A stretch of DNA of 64,000 nucleotides from Citrobacter sp. On2M. Lineage in GTDB: Bacteria > Pseudomonadota > Gammaproteobacteria > Enterobacterales > Enterobacteriaceae. The position numbers and the translations under genes are program-made. The notes under the pieces were generated by a model, which saw nothing but the letters and a program-made list of their open reading frames with translations, ran no database searches and was not told the origin of the DNA. This document shows, in pieces, positions 31,500 to 40,555 of this stretch. Where the stretch lies: assembly GCF_018035235.1 (NCBI RefSeq), contig NZ_WPCV01000001.1, positions 248,001-312,000 on the forward strand, written 5' to 3'. The first letter of the stretch is position 1, and each line of letters begins with the position of its first letter.

Positions 31500-31531
31500 A
31501 GGATACACTCTGGAGTCGACTCCAGAGTCAA
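31500..31531 (-). promoter_or_regulatory. ZntR-type promoter of zntA with 20 bp spacer
   Basis: On the minus strand, TTGACT (31526-31531) and TATCCT (31500-31505) are separated by 20 bp, the overlong spacer of MerR-family promoters. The perfect dyad ACTCTGGAGTC-GACTCCAGAGT at 31507-31528 fills it and matches the known E. coli ZntR operator. Confidence 0.95.
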
Positions 31532-31536
31532 GCTTT

Positions 31537-32163
31537 TTAAAGATACAACGAACGAACAATCAGGAAATGTCCGGCGAAGTAGCAGGCGGCTGCAATGGCG
31601 TTATCGGCGCGGAAGCGGCGACGATAATGGCTACTCAGCCAGACAATATTGCCGATGAACAGGAGTGATGCGCCCATAAATGCCGACAGCGCCGGAGCGG
31701 TCGGGCGGAAGAACCACAGTTCGCCAGCCATCCAGACCATCATCAGCGTGATGCCAATAAAGGTACAAATAGCAACGCGCAATTCTTCCAGACGCGTCCA
31801 GATCACGGCAATCAGCAACGCCCCCAGCACCGCCAGTACCAACGGCAAAGGCCAGAAGAGCGACAACGTCATTTGGCTGGCGAAGTAAATGGTATACAGC
31901 AGATGCGACAGGAAGAATGCCCCTACTGCGTACAGCAGGCGTTGGCGCGGCAATAGCGTCAGCGCGTCGCCCAGCAGCGCGGCCAGCAAGCCAGCCAGTA
32001 CCAGGTAACTGATAGCGTTAAACATTGGCGCCTGCCAGGCCAGCAGCGCCAGCAGGAGTAACGTCAGGGGTTTAAAGACCCAGCGTTGCCAGGCAGGCCC
32101 ACGATAGGAAGCATCCACGAACAACCATGCGGAAAGGCAGACAGCGATAAACGACCAAAGCAT
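31537..32163 (-). CDS. yhhN: YhhN/TMEM86-family membrane protein
   Basis: YhhN is a 208 aa inner-membrane protein with about eight hydrophobic segments, homologous to the TMEM86 lysoplasmalogenases of animals. Its bacterial function is not established. It matches E. coli YhhN throughout. It lies upstream of zntA on the same strand; its stop is 9 bases from the ZntR dyad, so its transcription could run into the zntA promoter. It is divergent from yhhM. Confidence 0.94.
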   Translation of the reverse strand: MLWSFIAVCLSAWLFVDASYRGPAWQRWVFKPLTLLLLALLAWQAPMFNAISYLVLAGLLAALLGDALTLLPRQRLLYAVGAFFLSHLLYTIYFASQMTLSLFWPLPLVLAVLGALLIAVIWTRLEELRVAICTFIGITLMMVWMAGELWFFRPTAPALSAFMGASLLFIGNIVWLSSHYRRRFRADNAIAAACYFAGHFLIVRSLYL

Positions 32164-32304
32164 CTTAGTTCCTTGAATTCGTTATTTTTTCGTAAGCGGG
32201 GTGCTTACGGCTCTATTGTCCAGTGTAGAGGTCGATACTGCCAGATGACAACACCATAACGGGCAATGTATGCTTATTTCCGCATTTTCTGATGGGTTAA
32301 TAAT

Positions 32305-32664
32305 ATGAGCAAACCACCACTTTTTTTCATTGTTATCATTGTCTTAATCGTTGTCGCAGCGTCGTTTCGCTTTGTTCAGCAGCGACGTGAAAAAGCGGAT
32401 AATGATGCCGCGCCGCTGGTACAAAAGCAGGTGGTGGTGACGAATAAGCGGGAAAAGCCGCTTAACGACCGACGCTCCCGTCAACAGGAAGTGAGTCCGG
32501 CGGGAACCAGCATGCGCTATGAAGCCAGCTTTAAGCCACAAAGCGGTGGCCTGGAACAAACGTTTCGTCTGGATGCTCAGCAGTACCATGCGTTAACGGT
32601 CGGAGATAAAGGGACGCTGAGCTACAAAGGTTCGCATTTTGAAGGGTTTAGTGCGCAACCGTAG
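32305..32664 (+). CDS. yhhM: DUF2500 protein YhhM
   Basis: YhhM is a 119 aa protein with one N-terminal membrane helix (FFIVIIVLIVVAASFRF), a basic linker (REKPLNDRRSRQQE), and a small beta-type domain (SFKPQSGG, FRLDAQQYHALTVGDKGTLSYKG). The same domain occurs in E. coli YhhM; the function is unknown. It is a single gene followed by a REP. Confidence 0.93.
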   Translation: MSKPPLFFIVIIVLIVVAASFRFVQQRREKADNDAAPLVQKQVVVTNKREKPLNDRRSRQQEVSPAGTSMRYEASFKPQSGGLEQTFRLDAQQYHALTVGDKGTLSYKGSHFEGFSAQP

Positions 32665-32667
32665 TTA

Positions 32668-32706
32668 AGTTGGCCGGAAATGGCGTCAGCCGCCATCCGG
32701 CATCAC
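32668..32706. repeat. REP element between yhhM and yhhL
   Basis: GGCCGGAAATGGCGTC and GCCGCCATCCGGCATCA form a REP-like palindrome between convergent genes. Confidence 0.75.
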
Positions 32707-32707
32707 C

Positions 32708-32983
32708 TCATTTCTTCAACTGATCTTTAATCTTCTTTTGCCAGACCAGCAGCTCAAAGACGCCAAACAGAAAAATACGGATTTTCTCTCCACTGGTCAT
32801 CTGCGGGCCATCTTTGGGCATGGTGCTTTTTAGCAGCGCCAACTGCATGCCGTGCATCAGCACCATAAATATCAGTGCGACGTTAACGAAGATGTTAAGC
32901 GGGCGTGGAAAAGGTTGGAAAATATTCAGTAGTAAAAATGCCCAGACGCACAGCATCAGCAGGCGTCCCAGGTTAATCAGCAT
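32708..32983 (-). CDS. yhhL: DUF1145 membrane protein YhhL
   Basis: YhhL is a 91 aa inner-membrane protein with three short hydrophobic segments; its function is unknown. The ATG at 32983 follows GAGGAG and overlaps the rsmD end by 11 bp, indicating coupled translation. A 21-codon upstream extension inside rsmD is rejected because the E. coli protein starts at MLIN. Confidence 0.93.
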   Translation of the reverse strand: MLINLGRLLMLCVWAFLLLNIFQPFPRPLNIFVNVALIFMVLMHGMQLALLKSTMPKDGPQMTSGEKIRIFLFGVFELLVWQKKIKDQLKK

Positions 32984-33569
32984 CGTGTTCTCCTCGTGCT
33001 TCACGTTGGTACAGGCGATAGGCGACCTGTCCGGCGACTTTCTCACGGTATAGCGACCAGTTCACCGGAACCGGCGGCAAACCGTTTTCAACTTCGCTTT
33101 CCACGTAAATATACGCTTCGTTCGCCAGCCAGCCATTCGTTTCCAGAAGAGTTAATGTTTCTTCCAGTAATCCTTTGCGAAACGGTGGGTCAACAAATAC
33201 CACGTTATGCGGCGTACCTGCCTGAGCCAGAAATGCCAGTGTATTCGCGTTAACGACTCGGGCGTGATTTGCCTTCAGCGTGGCGAGATTCTTTTGGAGC
33301 TGCTGAGATACCGCGCGATCCATTTCCAGTAGCGTTGCATTTGCCGCATAGCGAGAGAGCGCTTCCAGCCCCAGTGCGCCACTGCCAGCGAAGCAGTCCA
33401 GGCAGTGGGCATCGACCATTACCGGCGCCAGCCAGTTGAACAGCGTTTCGCGTACGCGGTCGGTGGTCGGACGCAATCCGGGGCTGTCCGGAACCGGGAG
33501 TTTACGGCTTCGCCATTGCCCGCCAATAATGCGGATCTGTCCGCTGCCAGAGTGATTCGGTTTTTTCAT
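32973..33569 (-). CDS. rsmD: 16S rRNA (guanine966-N2)-methyltransferase RsmD
   Basis: RsmD methylates G966 of 16S rRNA in the assembled small subunit. The 198 aa protein has the SAM-binding segment CLDCFAGSGALGLEALSR near residues 57-74 and the catalytic motif VDPPF near residue 126. It diverges from ftsY over 150 bp and is followed by overlapping yhhL. Confidence 0.96.
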   Translation of the reverse strand: MKKPNHSGSGQIRIIGGQWRSRKLPVPDSPGLRPTTDRVRETLFNWLAPVMVDAHCLDCFAGSGALGLEALSRYAANATLLEMDRAVSQQLQKNLATLKANHARVVNANTLAFLAQAGTPHNVVFVDPPFRKGLLEETLTLLETNGWLANEAYIYVESEVENGLPPVPVNWSLYREKVAGQVAYRLYQREARGEHDAD

Positions 33570-33719
33570 TTCTATTATTGCTCAATCCGCCTATAGCATG
33601 TCATTCCAGGCGGTGATGTGAGTTAAGTTAAGTGATAGACTATTTCATCATTTTTTTAGCTGCTATGTACATAGCGTTGACGCTGTGCCATGAAGCAACA
33701 GCGGGGAGTGTAGTCGCAA

Positions 33720-35246
33720 ATGGCGAAAGAGAAAAAACGTGGCTTTTTTTCCTGGCTGGGCTTTGGTCAAAAAGAGCAGGCACCGGAAAACGAGACAGAA
33801 GTAAAAAACGAAGAACAACAACCGGTTACTGAAGAAATTGCCGTCGTTGAGGAACCGTCTCGCGCGCAGGAAACCCATAGCGAAGCAGAAACGGAAGCAT
33901 TTGCTGCTGAGGTTGTGGAAGTCACTGAGCAGGTTGCGGAAATCGAAAAACTGCAGCCGGAAGAAGAACCGGTTACCGAACAACCGCAGCCGGAAATTGA
34001 GCCGGTTGCTGAACCCGTTGCTGAAACTGTAGTGGAAACGCCAGCGGCGGCGGTTATCGAACGCGAAGAATTGCCGCTGCCAGAAGAGGTGAAAACCGAA
34101 GAAGTTTCTGCCGAAGAGTGGCAGGCCGAAGCGGAAACCGTGGAAATCGTTGAGGCGGCTGAAGAAGAAGCTGAAAACGAGCCGCAACTGACCGACGAAG
34201 AGCTCGAAGCACAGGCGCTGGCCGCTGAGGCTGCTGAAGAATCGGTTATGGTGGTGCCGCCAGAAGAACCTGCTGTAGAAGAACCGGAAGAAGAAGAGGT
34301 AGTCCAGGAGCAGGAAAAACCGACGAAAGAAGGTTTCTTTGCGCGCTTGAAACGCAGCTTGCTGAAAACCAAAGAAAACCTTGGTTCCGGATTTATCAGT
34401 CTTTTCCGGGGTAAAAAGATCGACGATGATCTATTTGAAGAGCTGGAAGAGCAACTGCTGATTGCCGATGTGGGCGTAGAAACGACCCGCAAGATCATTG
34501 CGAATCTGACGGAAGGCGCCAGCCGCAAGCAGCTCAAAGACGCAGAAGCGCTGTACGGTCTGCTGAAAGACGAGATGGGCGAGATTCTGGCGAAGGTTGA
34601 CGAACCGCTGAATGTTGAGGGTAAAACGCCATTTGTTATCTTAATGGTTGGCGTTAACGGTGTGGGGAAAACCACCACCATCGGCAAGCTGGCGCGTCAG
34701 TTTGAGCAGCAGGGAAAATCGGTGATGCTGGCGGCGGGCGATACTTTCCGTGCGGCGGCGGTAGAGCAGCTGCAGGTCTGGGGTCAACGTAACAACATTC
34801 CGGTGATTGCCCAGCATACCGGCGCGGATTCTGCGTCCGTCATCTTTGATGCCATCCAGGCGGCAAAGGCGCGTAACGTAGACGTGCTGATCGCTGATAC
34901 CGCAGGGCGTTTGCAGAATAAATCGCACCTGATGGAAGAATTGAAAAAAATCGTTCGCGTCATGAAGAAGCTGGACGTTGATGCGCCGCATGAGGTTATG
35001 CTGACTATCGATGCCAGTACCGGGCAGAATGCGATAAGCCAGGCCAAACTGTTCCATGAAGCGGTGGGCTTAACCGGTATCACCCTGACCAAGCTGGACG
35101 GAACGGCGAAAGGCGGGGTCATTTTCTCGGTTGCCGATCAGTTTGGCATCCCTATCCGCTATATCGGTGTGGGCGAACGTATCGAGGATTTACGTCCGTT
35201 TAAAGCGGGCGATTTTATAGAGGCACTTTTTGCCCGAGAGGATTAA
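33720..35246 (+). CDS. ftsY: signal recognition particle receptor FtsY
   Basis: FtsY docks the SRP-ribosome complex to the SecYEG translocon. The 508 aa protein has a long acidic A domain (about 20-200, rich in Glu, Pro and Val) with an amphipathic N-terminus, then the NG GTPase. The P-loop GVNGVGKTTT is at 311-320, DTAGR at 393-397 and TKLD at 457-460. It is about 11 residues longer than E. coli FtsY, the extra lying in the repetitive acidic domain. It is the first gene of ftsYEX. Confidence 0.97.
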   Translation: MAKEKKRGFFSWLGFGQKEQAPENETEVKNEEQQPVTEEIAVVEEPSRAQETHSEAETEAFAAEVVEVTEQVAEIEKLQPEEEPVTEQPQPEIEPVAEPVAETVVETPAAAVIEREELPLPEEVKTEEVSAEEWQAEAETVEIVEAAEEEAENEPQLTDEELEAQALAAEAAEESVMVVPPEEPAVEEPEEEEVVQEQEKPTKEGFFARLKRSLLKTKENLGSGFISLFRGKKIDDDLFEELEEQLLIADVGVETTRKIIANLTEGASRKQLKDAEALYGLLKDEMGEILAKVDEPLNVEGKTPFVILMVGVNGVGKTTTIGKLARQFEQQGKSVMLAAGDTFRAAAVEQLQVWGQRNNIPVIAQHTGADSASVIFDAIQAAKARNVDVLIADTAGRLQNKSHLMEELKKIVRVMKKLDVDAPHEVMLTIDASTGQNAISQAKLFHEAVGLTGITLTKLDGTAKGGVIFSVADQFGIPIRYIGVGERIEDLRPFKAGDFIEALFARED

Positions 35247-35248
35247 CA

Positions 35249-35917
35249 ATGATTCGCTTTGAACATGTCAGCAAGGCCTATCTCGGTGGGAGACAAGCGC
35301 TGCAGGGAGTGACCTTCCATATGCAGCCTGGCGAGATGGCGTTTCTGACCGGCCATTCCGGCGCGGGGAAAAGTACCCTGCTGAAGCTGATCTGTGGGAT
35401 TGAACGGCCCAGCGCCGGGAAAATCTACTTCAGCGGGCATGACATCAGCCGTTTGAAAAACCGTGAGGTACCGTTTCTGCGTCGTCAGATTGGTATGATT
35501 TTTCAGGATCACCACCTGTTGATGGACAGAACCGTGTTTGACAACGTGGCAATCCCGCTGATCATTGCGGGTGCCAGTGGGGACGATATTCGTCGTCGCG
35601 TGTCAGCGGCGCTGGATAAGGTAGGGCTGCTGGACAAAGCGAAAAACTTTCCGATTCAGCTCTCCGGCGGTGAACAACAGCGCGTGGGCATCGCCCGTGC
35701 GGTGGTGAATAAACCTGCGGTACTGTTGGCGGATGAACCAACGGGTAACCTGGATGACGCGCTGTCAGAAGGGATCCTGCGTCTGTTTGAAGAGTTTAAC
35801 CGCGTCGGGGTCACGGTATTAATGGCTACGCACGATATTGGCCTGATCTCCCGTCGCTCCTATCGCCAAATGGTTCTGAGCGATGGGCATCTGCATGGAG
35901 GCCTGGCGCATGAATAG
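35249..35917 (+). CDS. ftsE: cell division ATPase FtsE
   Basis: FtsE is the ABC ATPase that, with FtsX, activates septal murein hydrolases through EnvC and helps the divisome under low osmolarity. The 222 aa protein has Walker [10 protein letters not shown] (35-43), signature LSGGEQQR and Walker B VLLADEPT. It starts 2 bases after ftsY and overlaps ftsX by 8 bp. Confidence 0.97.
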   Translation: MIRFEHVSKAYLGGRQALQGVTFHMQPGEMAFLTGHSGAGKSTLLKLICGIERPSAGKIYFSGHDISRLKNREVPFLRRQIGMIFQDHHLLMDRTVFDNVAIPLIIAGASGDDIRRRVSAALDKVGLLDKAKNFPIQLSGGEQQRVGIARAVVNKPAVLLADEPTGNLDDALSEGILRLFEEFNRVGVTVLMATHDIGLISRRSYRQMVLSDGHLHGGLAHE

Positions 35918-36968
35918 ACGTGACGCTATCAATCAAATCAAACAGTTCGGTAGCCGACTGGATCGTTTTCGTAAATCGGGCGGTGCGCCTGGTGACGGCG
36001 GTCGCAACGCGCCAAAGCGGGCAAAAGCCGCGCCAAAACCGAACTCGCGGAAAACCAACGTCTTTAACGAGCAGGTACGTTACGCGTTCCAGGGCGCGTT
36101 ACAAGACCTGAAAAGTAAGCCGCTGGCGACGTTTCTGACGGTGATGGTTATTGCCATCTCCCTGACGCTGCCAAGCGTGTGCTACATGGTTTATAAGAAT
36201 GTAAACCACGCGGCGAGCCAGTATTATCCGTCCCCGCAGATCACCGTTTACCTGCAAAAAACGCTGGATGATGATGCGGCGGCGCGAGTGGTTGGTCAGT
36301 TGCAGGCTGAGCAGGGCGTGGAGAAAGTGAATTATCTTTCTCGCGACGACGCGCTGGGCGAATTCCGTAACTGGTCTGGCTTTGGCGGCGCGCTGGATAT
36401 GCTGGAAGAGAACCCGCTGCCGGCTGTGGCGGTGGTGATCCCGAAACTGGATTTTCAGGGCACGGAATCGCTGAACACCCTGCGCGACCGTATCGCACAA
36501 ATCAACGGGATTGATGAAGTGCGGATGGATGACAGCTGGTTCGCTCGCCTGGCGGCGCTGACGGGCCTTGTCGGACGCGTTTCCGCGATGATTGGCGTGC
36601 TGATGGTGGCGGCGGTCTTCCTCGTCATCGGTAACAGCGTGCGTCTGAGTATTTTTGCGCGTCGCGATACCATTAACGTCCAGAAACTGATTGGTGCGAC
36701 GGATGGATTTATCCTGCGTCCGTTCCTTTACGGCGGCGCGCTGTTGGGTTTTTCCGGTGCATTTCTTTCACTGATTTTGTCAGAAATTTTGGTGATGCGG
36801 CTGTCGTCAGCGGTGACTGAAGTGGCACAGGTTTTCGGGACCAAGTTTGATATCAACGGCTTATCATTCGATGAATGCCTGCTGTTACTGCTGGTGTGCT
36901 CAATGATTGGCTGGGTGGCAGCCTGGCTTGCCACGGTTCAACATTTACGTCACTTTACCCCCGATTAA
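35910..36968 (+). CDS. ftsX: cell division membrane protein FtsX
   Basis: FtsX is the membrane partner of FtsE and transmits ATP hydrolysis to the periplasmic EnvC-amidase system. The 352 aa protein has a charged N-terminal cytoplasmic tail, a first helix near 75-95, a large periplasmic loop and three C-terminal helices. The start at 35910 (MNRRDAIN) lies inside the ftsE end; an earlier ATG at 35883 is less likely. Confidence 0.96.
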   Translation: MNRRDAINQIKQFGSRLDRFRKSGGAPGDGGRNAPKRAKAAPKPNSRKTNVFNEQVRYAFQGALQDLKSKPLATFLTVMVIAISLTLPSVCYMVYKNVNHAASQYYPSPQITVYLQKTLDDDAAARVVGQLQAEQGVEKVNYLSRDDALGEFRNWSGFGGALDMLEENPLPAVAVVIPKLDFQGTESLNTLRDRIAQINGIDEVRMDDSWFARLAALTGLVGRVSAMIGVLMVAAVFLVIGNSVRLSIFARRDTINVQKLIGATDGFILRPFLYGGALLGFSGAFLSLILSEILVMRLSSAVTEVAQVFGTKFDINGLSFDECLLLLLVCSMIGWVAAWLATVQHLRHFTPD

Positions 36969-36979
36969 AAAATCTCTGG

Positions 36980-36985
36980 TATAAT
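36980..36985 (+). promoter_or_regulatory. rpoH upstream promoter (P1-type) -10
   Basis: TGGTATAAT gives a perfect -10 with a TG extension just after ftsX. In E. coli this region holds the vegetative rpoH P1. The transcript would pass through the hairpin listed next. Confidence 0.65.
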
Positions 36986-36986
36986 C

Positions 36987-37021
36987 TTTCCCTGCACTGA
37001 GTCGTTCGCTCTGCAGGGAAA
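36987..37021 (+). terminator. hairpin at the ftsX-rpoH junction
   Basis: TTTCCCTGCA (36987-36996) pairs with TGCAGGGAAA (37012-37021). No T-run follows, so it is probably a weak terminator or 3' stabiliser of ftsYEX mRNA. Confidence 0.65.
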
Positions 37022-37097
37022 GAGTCCCTGTAACCTCTTCCCGATGCATTCACCGTGATGTCACATTTTGTGCGTAATCTATACACAGTACGACATG

Positions 37098-37124
37098 GAA
37101 CTTGTGGATAAAATCACTGTCTGA
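37098..37124 (+). promoter_or_regulatory. rpoH sigma-E promoter with overlapping DnaA box
   Basis: GAACTT (37098-37103), 16 bp and TCTGA (37120-37124) match the sigma-E consensus of the rpoH P3 promoter. TTGTGGATAA at 37102-37111 is a DnaA box in reverse and overlaps the -35. DnaA is known to repress this promoter in E. coli. Confidence 0.87.
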
Positions 37125-37238
37125 TAAAAGATTGAATGATATTCTCGTTGCTCATAAGCTCTGGCATGGTTGTTGCTACTGGTTTTTGCTAATTAGCATT
37201 TTGCCAATGCGCCAGATGAAAAGATTGAGAGGATTTGA

Positions 37239-38093
37239 ATGACCAAAGAAATGCAAAATTTAGCTTTAGCCCCTGTTGGTAACCTGGAATCTTACATCCG
37301 GGCTGCAAACGCGTGGCCGATGTTGTCGGCTGACGAGGAGCGGGCACTGGCTGAAAAGCTGCATTACCAGGGCGATCTGGAAGCAGCTAAAACGCTGATC
37401 CTGTCTCACCTGCGCTTTGTTGTTCATGTTGCTCGTAATTATGCGGGCTATGGCCTGCCGCAGGCGGATCTGATTCAGGAAGGTAATATCGGCCTGATGA
37501 AAGCCGTGCGCCGTTTCAACCCGGAAGTGGGTGTGCGCCTGGTGTCTTTCGCCGTGCACTGGATCAAAGCTGAGATCCACGAATACGTTCTGCGTAACTG
37601 GCGTATCGTTAAAGTCGCGACCACCAAAGCACAGCGTAAGCTGTTCTTTAACCTGCGTAAAACCAAGCAGCGTCTGGGCTGGTTTAACCAGGACGAAGTC
37701 GAAATGGTTGCTCGTGAGCTGGGCGTGTCCAGTAAAGACGTGCGTGAAATGGAATCCCGTATGGCGGCGCAGGACATGACGTTTGATATGTCTTCAGACG
37801 ACGAGTCTGACAGCCAGCCGATGGCACCGGTTCTGTATCTTCAGGATAAGTCATCTAACTTTGCTGACGGCATTGAAGAAGACAACTGGGAAGATCAGGC
37901 TGCGAACAAACTGACCCACGCAATGGAAGGTCTGGACGAACGTAGCCAGGACATCATTCGTGCTCGTTGGCTGGATGAAGATAACAAGTCAACGTTGCAG
38001 GAACTGGCCGATCGCTACGGCGTCTCCGCTGAACGTGTTCGTCAGCTTGAAAAAAACGCCATGAAAAAACTGCGTGCGGCGATCGAAGCGTAA
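37239..38093 (+). CDS. rpoH: heat-shock sigma factor RpoH (sigma-32)
   Basis: RpoH directs RNA polymerase to heat-shock promoters. The 284 aa protein has region 2 ([19 protein letters not shown], core and -10 binding), the RpoH box [15 protein letters not shown] near 130-145 and region 4 ([19 protein letters not shown]). It is controlled by FtsH degradation and an mRNA thermosensor around the start in E. coli. Several promoters lie in the 270 bp leader. prlC at 6.6 kb in this window is a likely target. Confidence 0.98.
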   Translation: MTKEMQNLALAPVGNLESYIRAANAWPMLSADEERALAEKLHYQGDLEAAKTLILSHLRFVVHVARNYAGYGLPQADLIQEGNIGLMKAVRRFNPEVGVRLVSFAVHWIKAEIHEYVLRNWRIVKVATTKAQRKLFFNLRKTKQRLGWFNQDEVEMVARELGVSSKDVREMESRMAAQDMTFDMSSDDESDSQPMAPVLYLQDKSSNFADGIEEDNWEDQAANKLTHAMEGLDERSQDIIRARWLDEDNKSTLQELADRYGVSAERVRQLEKNAMKKLRAAIEA

Positions 38094-38120
38094 TCTTCCT
38101 GCCAAACTGGAAATGCTAAT

Positions 38121-38149
38121 AAACCCTGGATGAAAATCCGGGGTTTTTT
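38121..38149 (+). terminator. rpoH terminator
   Basis: AAACCCTGGATGAAAATCCGGGGTTTTTT forms a GC-rich hairpin with a U-run 28 bases after the rpoH stop. The following ~210 bp up to livJ is AT-rich and must hold the livJ promoter; no certain elements were assigned. Confidence 0.93.
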
Positions 38150-38364
38150 GTTTTTATCTCTCCTTCTCTCTCCTGACGTTCTATGCTTTTTGTCATCAAG
38201 TTGTTATCTGCATGTCAAATTTAGCTATTCCATAATCATAAAAATCGGGTATGTTTTAGCAGAGTATGCTGCTAAAGCACGGGTAGCTATCCAATAATTG
38301 AAATAAAGTGCTGAACAACAACATCACAACACACGTAATAACCACAATAATGGGGATTGTCAGG

Positions 38365-39468
38365 ATGAATATGAAGGGTAAAGCGTTATTGGCAGGATGT
38401 ATCGCCCTGTCTTTGAGCAATATGGCGTTTGCTAAGGATATTAAAGTTGCTGTTGTCGGCGCGATGTCCGGTCCGGTAGCACAATATGGCGATCAGGAAT
38501 TTACCGGCGCAGAGCAGGCGATTGCAGATATTAACACCAAGGGCGGCGTGAAAGGCGACAAACTGGTCATGGTGAAATATGACGATGCCTGTGACCCGAA
38601 ACAAGCGGTAGCGGTTGCTAACAAAGTGGTCAACGACGGGATTAAATACGTTATCGGTCACCTGTGCTCTTCTTCCACTCAGCCTGCGTCAGATATCTAT
38701 GAAGACGAAGGTATTCTGATGATCACCCCAGCGGCAACGGCGCCAGAGCTGACCGCACGCGGCTATAACCTGGTGTTACGTACCACCGGTCTGGATTCCG
38801 ATCAGGGCCCTACGGCCGCCAAATATATTGTTGAAAAAGTGAAGCCGCAGCGCATTGCGATCGTTCACGACAAACAACAGTACGGTGAAGGCTTGGCGCG
38901 CTCCGTGCAGGACAACCTCAAGAAAGCCAACGCTGACGTGGTGTTCTTCGACGGGATCACCGCCGGTGAGAAAGATTTCTCTACGCTGGTGGCGCGTTTG
39001 AAGAAAGAGAACATCGATTTCGTTTACTACGGCGGTTACCACCCGGAAATGGGGCAGATCCTGCGTCAGGCACGCGCTGCGGGTCTGAAAACTCAGTTTA
39101 TGGGACCAGAAGGGGTAGCGAACGTGTCGCTGTCTAATATCGCCGGTGAATCAGCAGAAGGCTTACTGGTAACGAAACCGAAGAACTACGACCAGGTACC
39201 AGCGAACAAACCGATTGTGGACGCCATCAAGGCCAAGAAACAGGATCCGAGTGGTGCATTCGTATGGACCACCTACGCTGCGCTGCAATCTTTGCAGGCT
39301 GGTCTGAACCAGTCTGACGACCCGGCTGAAATTGCCAAATACCTGAAAGCAAACTCGGTGGAAACCGTCATGGGGCCGTTGTCCTGGGATGCGAAGGGCG
39401 ATCTGAAAGGCTTCGAGTTTGGCGTGTTTGACTGGCATGCTAACGGGACGGCGACAGACGCCAAGTGA
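38365..39468 (+). CDS. livJ: Leu/Ile/Val-binding protein LivJ
   Basis: LivJ is the periplasmic receptor for leucine, isoleucine and valine and feeds the LivHMGF transporter. The 367 aa precursor has a signal peptide ending SNMAFA before KDIKVAVVG. The two cysteines (DDACDPK, GHLCSS) form the family disulfide. The start at 38365 (MNMKGKALL) is as in E. coli, preceded by GGGGA; 19 upstream codons are rejected. It is a separate unit from livKHMGF, with panM between them on the other strand. It is 80-odd percent identical to LivK by eye. Confidence 0.96.
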   Translation: MNMKGKALLAGCIALSLSNMAFAKDIKVAVVGAMSGPVAQYGDQEFTGAEQAIADINTKGGVKGDKLVMVKYDDACDPKQAVAVANKVVNDGIKYVIGHLCSSSTQPASDIYEDEGILMITPAATAPELTARGYNLVLRTTGLDSDQGPTAAKYIVEKVKPQRIAIVHDKQQYGEGLARSVQDNLKKANADVVFFDGITAGEKDFSTLVARLKKENIDFVYYGGYHPEMGQILRQARAAGLKTQFMGPEGVANVSLSNIAGESAEGLLVTKPKNYDQVPANKPIVDAIKAKKQDPSGAFVWTTYAALQSLQAGLNQSDDPAEIAKYLKANSVETVMGPLSWDAKGDLKGFEFGVFDWHANGTATDAK

Positions 39469-39475
39469 TTTTCCC

Positions 39476-39492
39476 GGCGCCTTTCGCGCCGC
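39476..39492 (+). terminator. livJ terminator hairpin
   Basis: CGGCGCC-TTT-CGCGCCG-type inverted repeat directly follows the livJ stop. It merges into the adjacent ERIC-like repeat. Confidence 0.55.
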
Positions 39493-39583
39493 AGGTGTGT
39501 TGGCTGCGTTATTCAACCCCGGTCACTTACTTATGTAAGCTCCGGGGATTTTATAACTTGCCGCCTGCCTGCAACACGTAATT
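39488..39583 (-). repeat. ERIC element, degenerate copy
   Basis: The segment contains GGTCACTTACTTATGTAAGC, TCCGGGGATT and CTTGCCGCCTGCCTGCAAC, the ERIC core in reverse orientation. One end merges into the livJ terminator. It lies between livJ and the panM stop. The copy at 40406-40527 has the opposite orientation. Confidence 0.85.
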
Positions 39584-39625
39584 CTTGGGAAACTACTAGT
39601 AATACAATTGGTTGGGGGCGGTTTT

Positions 39626-40009
39626 CTACCGTTTCTCCCAACCATTTTCCTGGGCCGTAAACCCTAACGCCTGCATAAACGCGGCCATCACGCTGCGGTC
39701 TTCAACGCCGACATCGGCCATCCACCATGCACTCACATCAGGATTTACCCGGATGACCTCTTCGATCAAATACTGGCCCACACCACGACGGCGGGTGATA
39801 TCGCGCACGCGCAATGAATCCAGTGCGCCTTGTGTGCCGCTCAGCGTGACCCGCACTGCGCCGAGCAGGCGCTCGTTAAAGCGCGCGGCGTAGATCCGAT
39901 GCGTTTCATCTACGCTTAACGATGAGGGGGAATATTCTGGCCAGATTTTGCCCAGATCAATCTGATCCTGGGCGCTAAAGTTATCTAAACGAACGATGGT
40001 CAGCTTCAT
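39626..40009 (-). CDS. panM: PanD maturation factor PanM (PanZ)
   Basis: PanM is a GNAT-fold protein that triggers self-cleavage of aspartate decarboxylase PanD when bound to acetyl-CoA and so gates pantothenate synthesis. The 127 aa protein has the acetyl-CoA loop RRRGVGQYL. The start at 40009 (MKLTIVRL) matches E. coli; an ATG five codons earlier is less likely. It sits between livJ and livK on the opposite strand, flanked by two inverted ERIC elements. Confidence 0.95.
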   Translation of the reverse strand: MKLTIVRLDNFSAQDQIDLGKIWPEYSPSSLSVDETHRIYAARFNERLLGAVRVTLSGTQGALDSLRVRDITRRRGVGQYLIEEVIRVNPDVSAWWMADVGVEDRSVMAAFMQALGFTAQENGWEKR

Positions 40010-40555
40010 TAACAGCATGTCCAAATCACAAAAGATGGAATCAGTGTACCGAAATAATTCACCCGGATGCTTTCTCTTTTTTATTCGATTAACCAGGTTA
40101 ATAGTTTTGTAACAACGATATTGACAGTTTGAAACATCAGAGATTGAAAAATAGGCAGGATAATACCCTGGAATGCAGCATTTTATTCCGCTCTTTGTGC
40201 CGTTATTTTATGCTGACAAACGTGCTTTTTTTTGTTTATCTATAGTGAAAAGCAGAATATTATCTTTTCTTAATCGACTGAAAAATAGAGCTTTTAGCAT
40301 CAATTTGCTTAAAAAACTGCGCTAAACCATTAATGAGACTGGTAAAAATAGTGCAGTTCAAAAAAAGCACAGTCTGCTTTTTAACCATATAAATACAACA
40401 TATATACACAAAATTATTCAAGTTGCCTCAAGGCGGCAAGAGAGTGAATCCCCAGAAGCTTACATAAGTAAGTGACTGGGGTGAGCGAACATAGCCAACA
40501 CAGAGGCAGCTTGAAGGATGAAGTGTAAACACGTCACGAATGGGGATTCAGGAAT
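40010..40555. promoter_or_regulatory. AT-rich panM-livK intergenic region
   Basis: This 546 bp stretch has no gene. Positions 40020-40400 are strongly AT-rich with A and T runs, which suits Lrp control known for liv operons, but no specific site could be fixed. The end carries a full ERIC element, which becomes part of the livK leader if the promoter lies upstream of it. Confidence 0.6.
40406..40527 (+). repeat. ERIC element, full-length copy
   Basis: It includes GTGAATCCCCAGAAGCTTAC followed by ATAAGTAAGTGACTGGGGTG and AGCG, the conserved ERIC core. The flanking arms are ATTCAAGTTGCC and GGCAGCTTGAAGGATGAAG. Length is about 122 bp, near the 127 bp consensus. It ends about 28 bp before the livK start. 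Confidence 0.93.

Noticed and set aside
31463-31531. N-terminal extension of zntA
   Set aside because: It would translate through the ZntR operator and promoter, upstream of the transcription start.
33767-34687. Serine-rich 306-codon minus-strand frame
   Set aside because: It is the reverse of the Glu-rich acidic domain of ftsY; GAA and GAG codons read as TTC and CTC or shifted Ser codons on the other strand.
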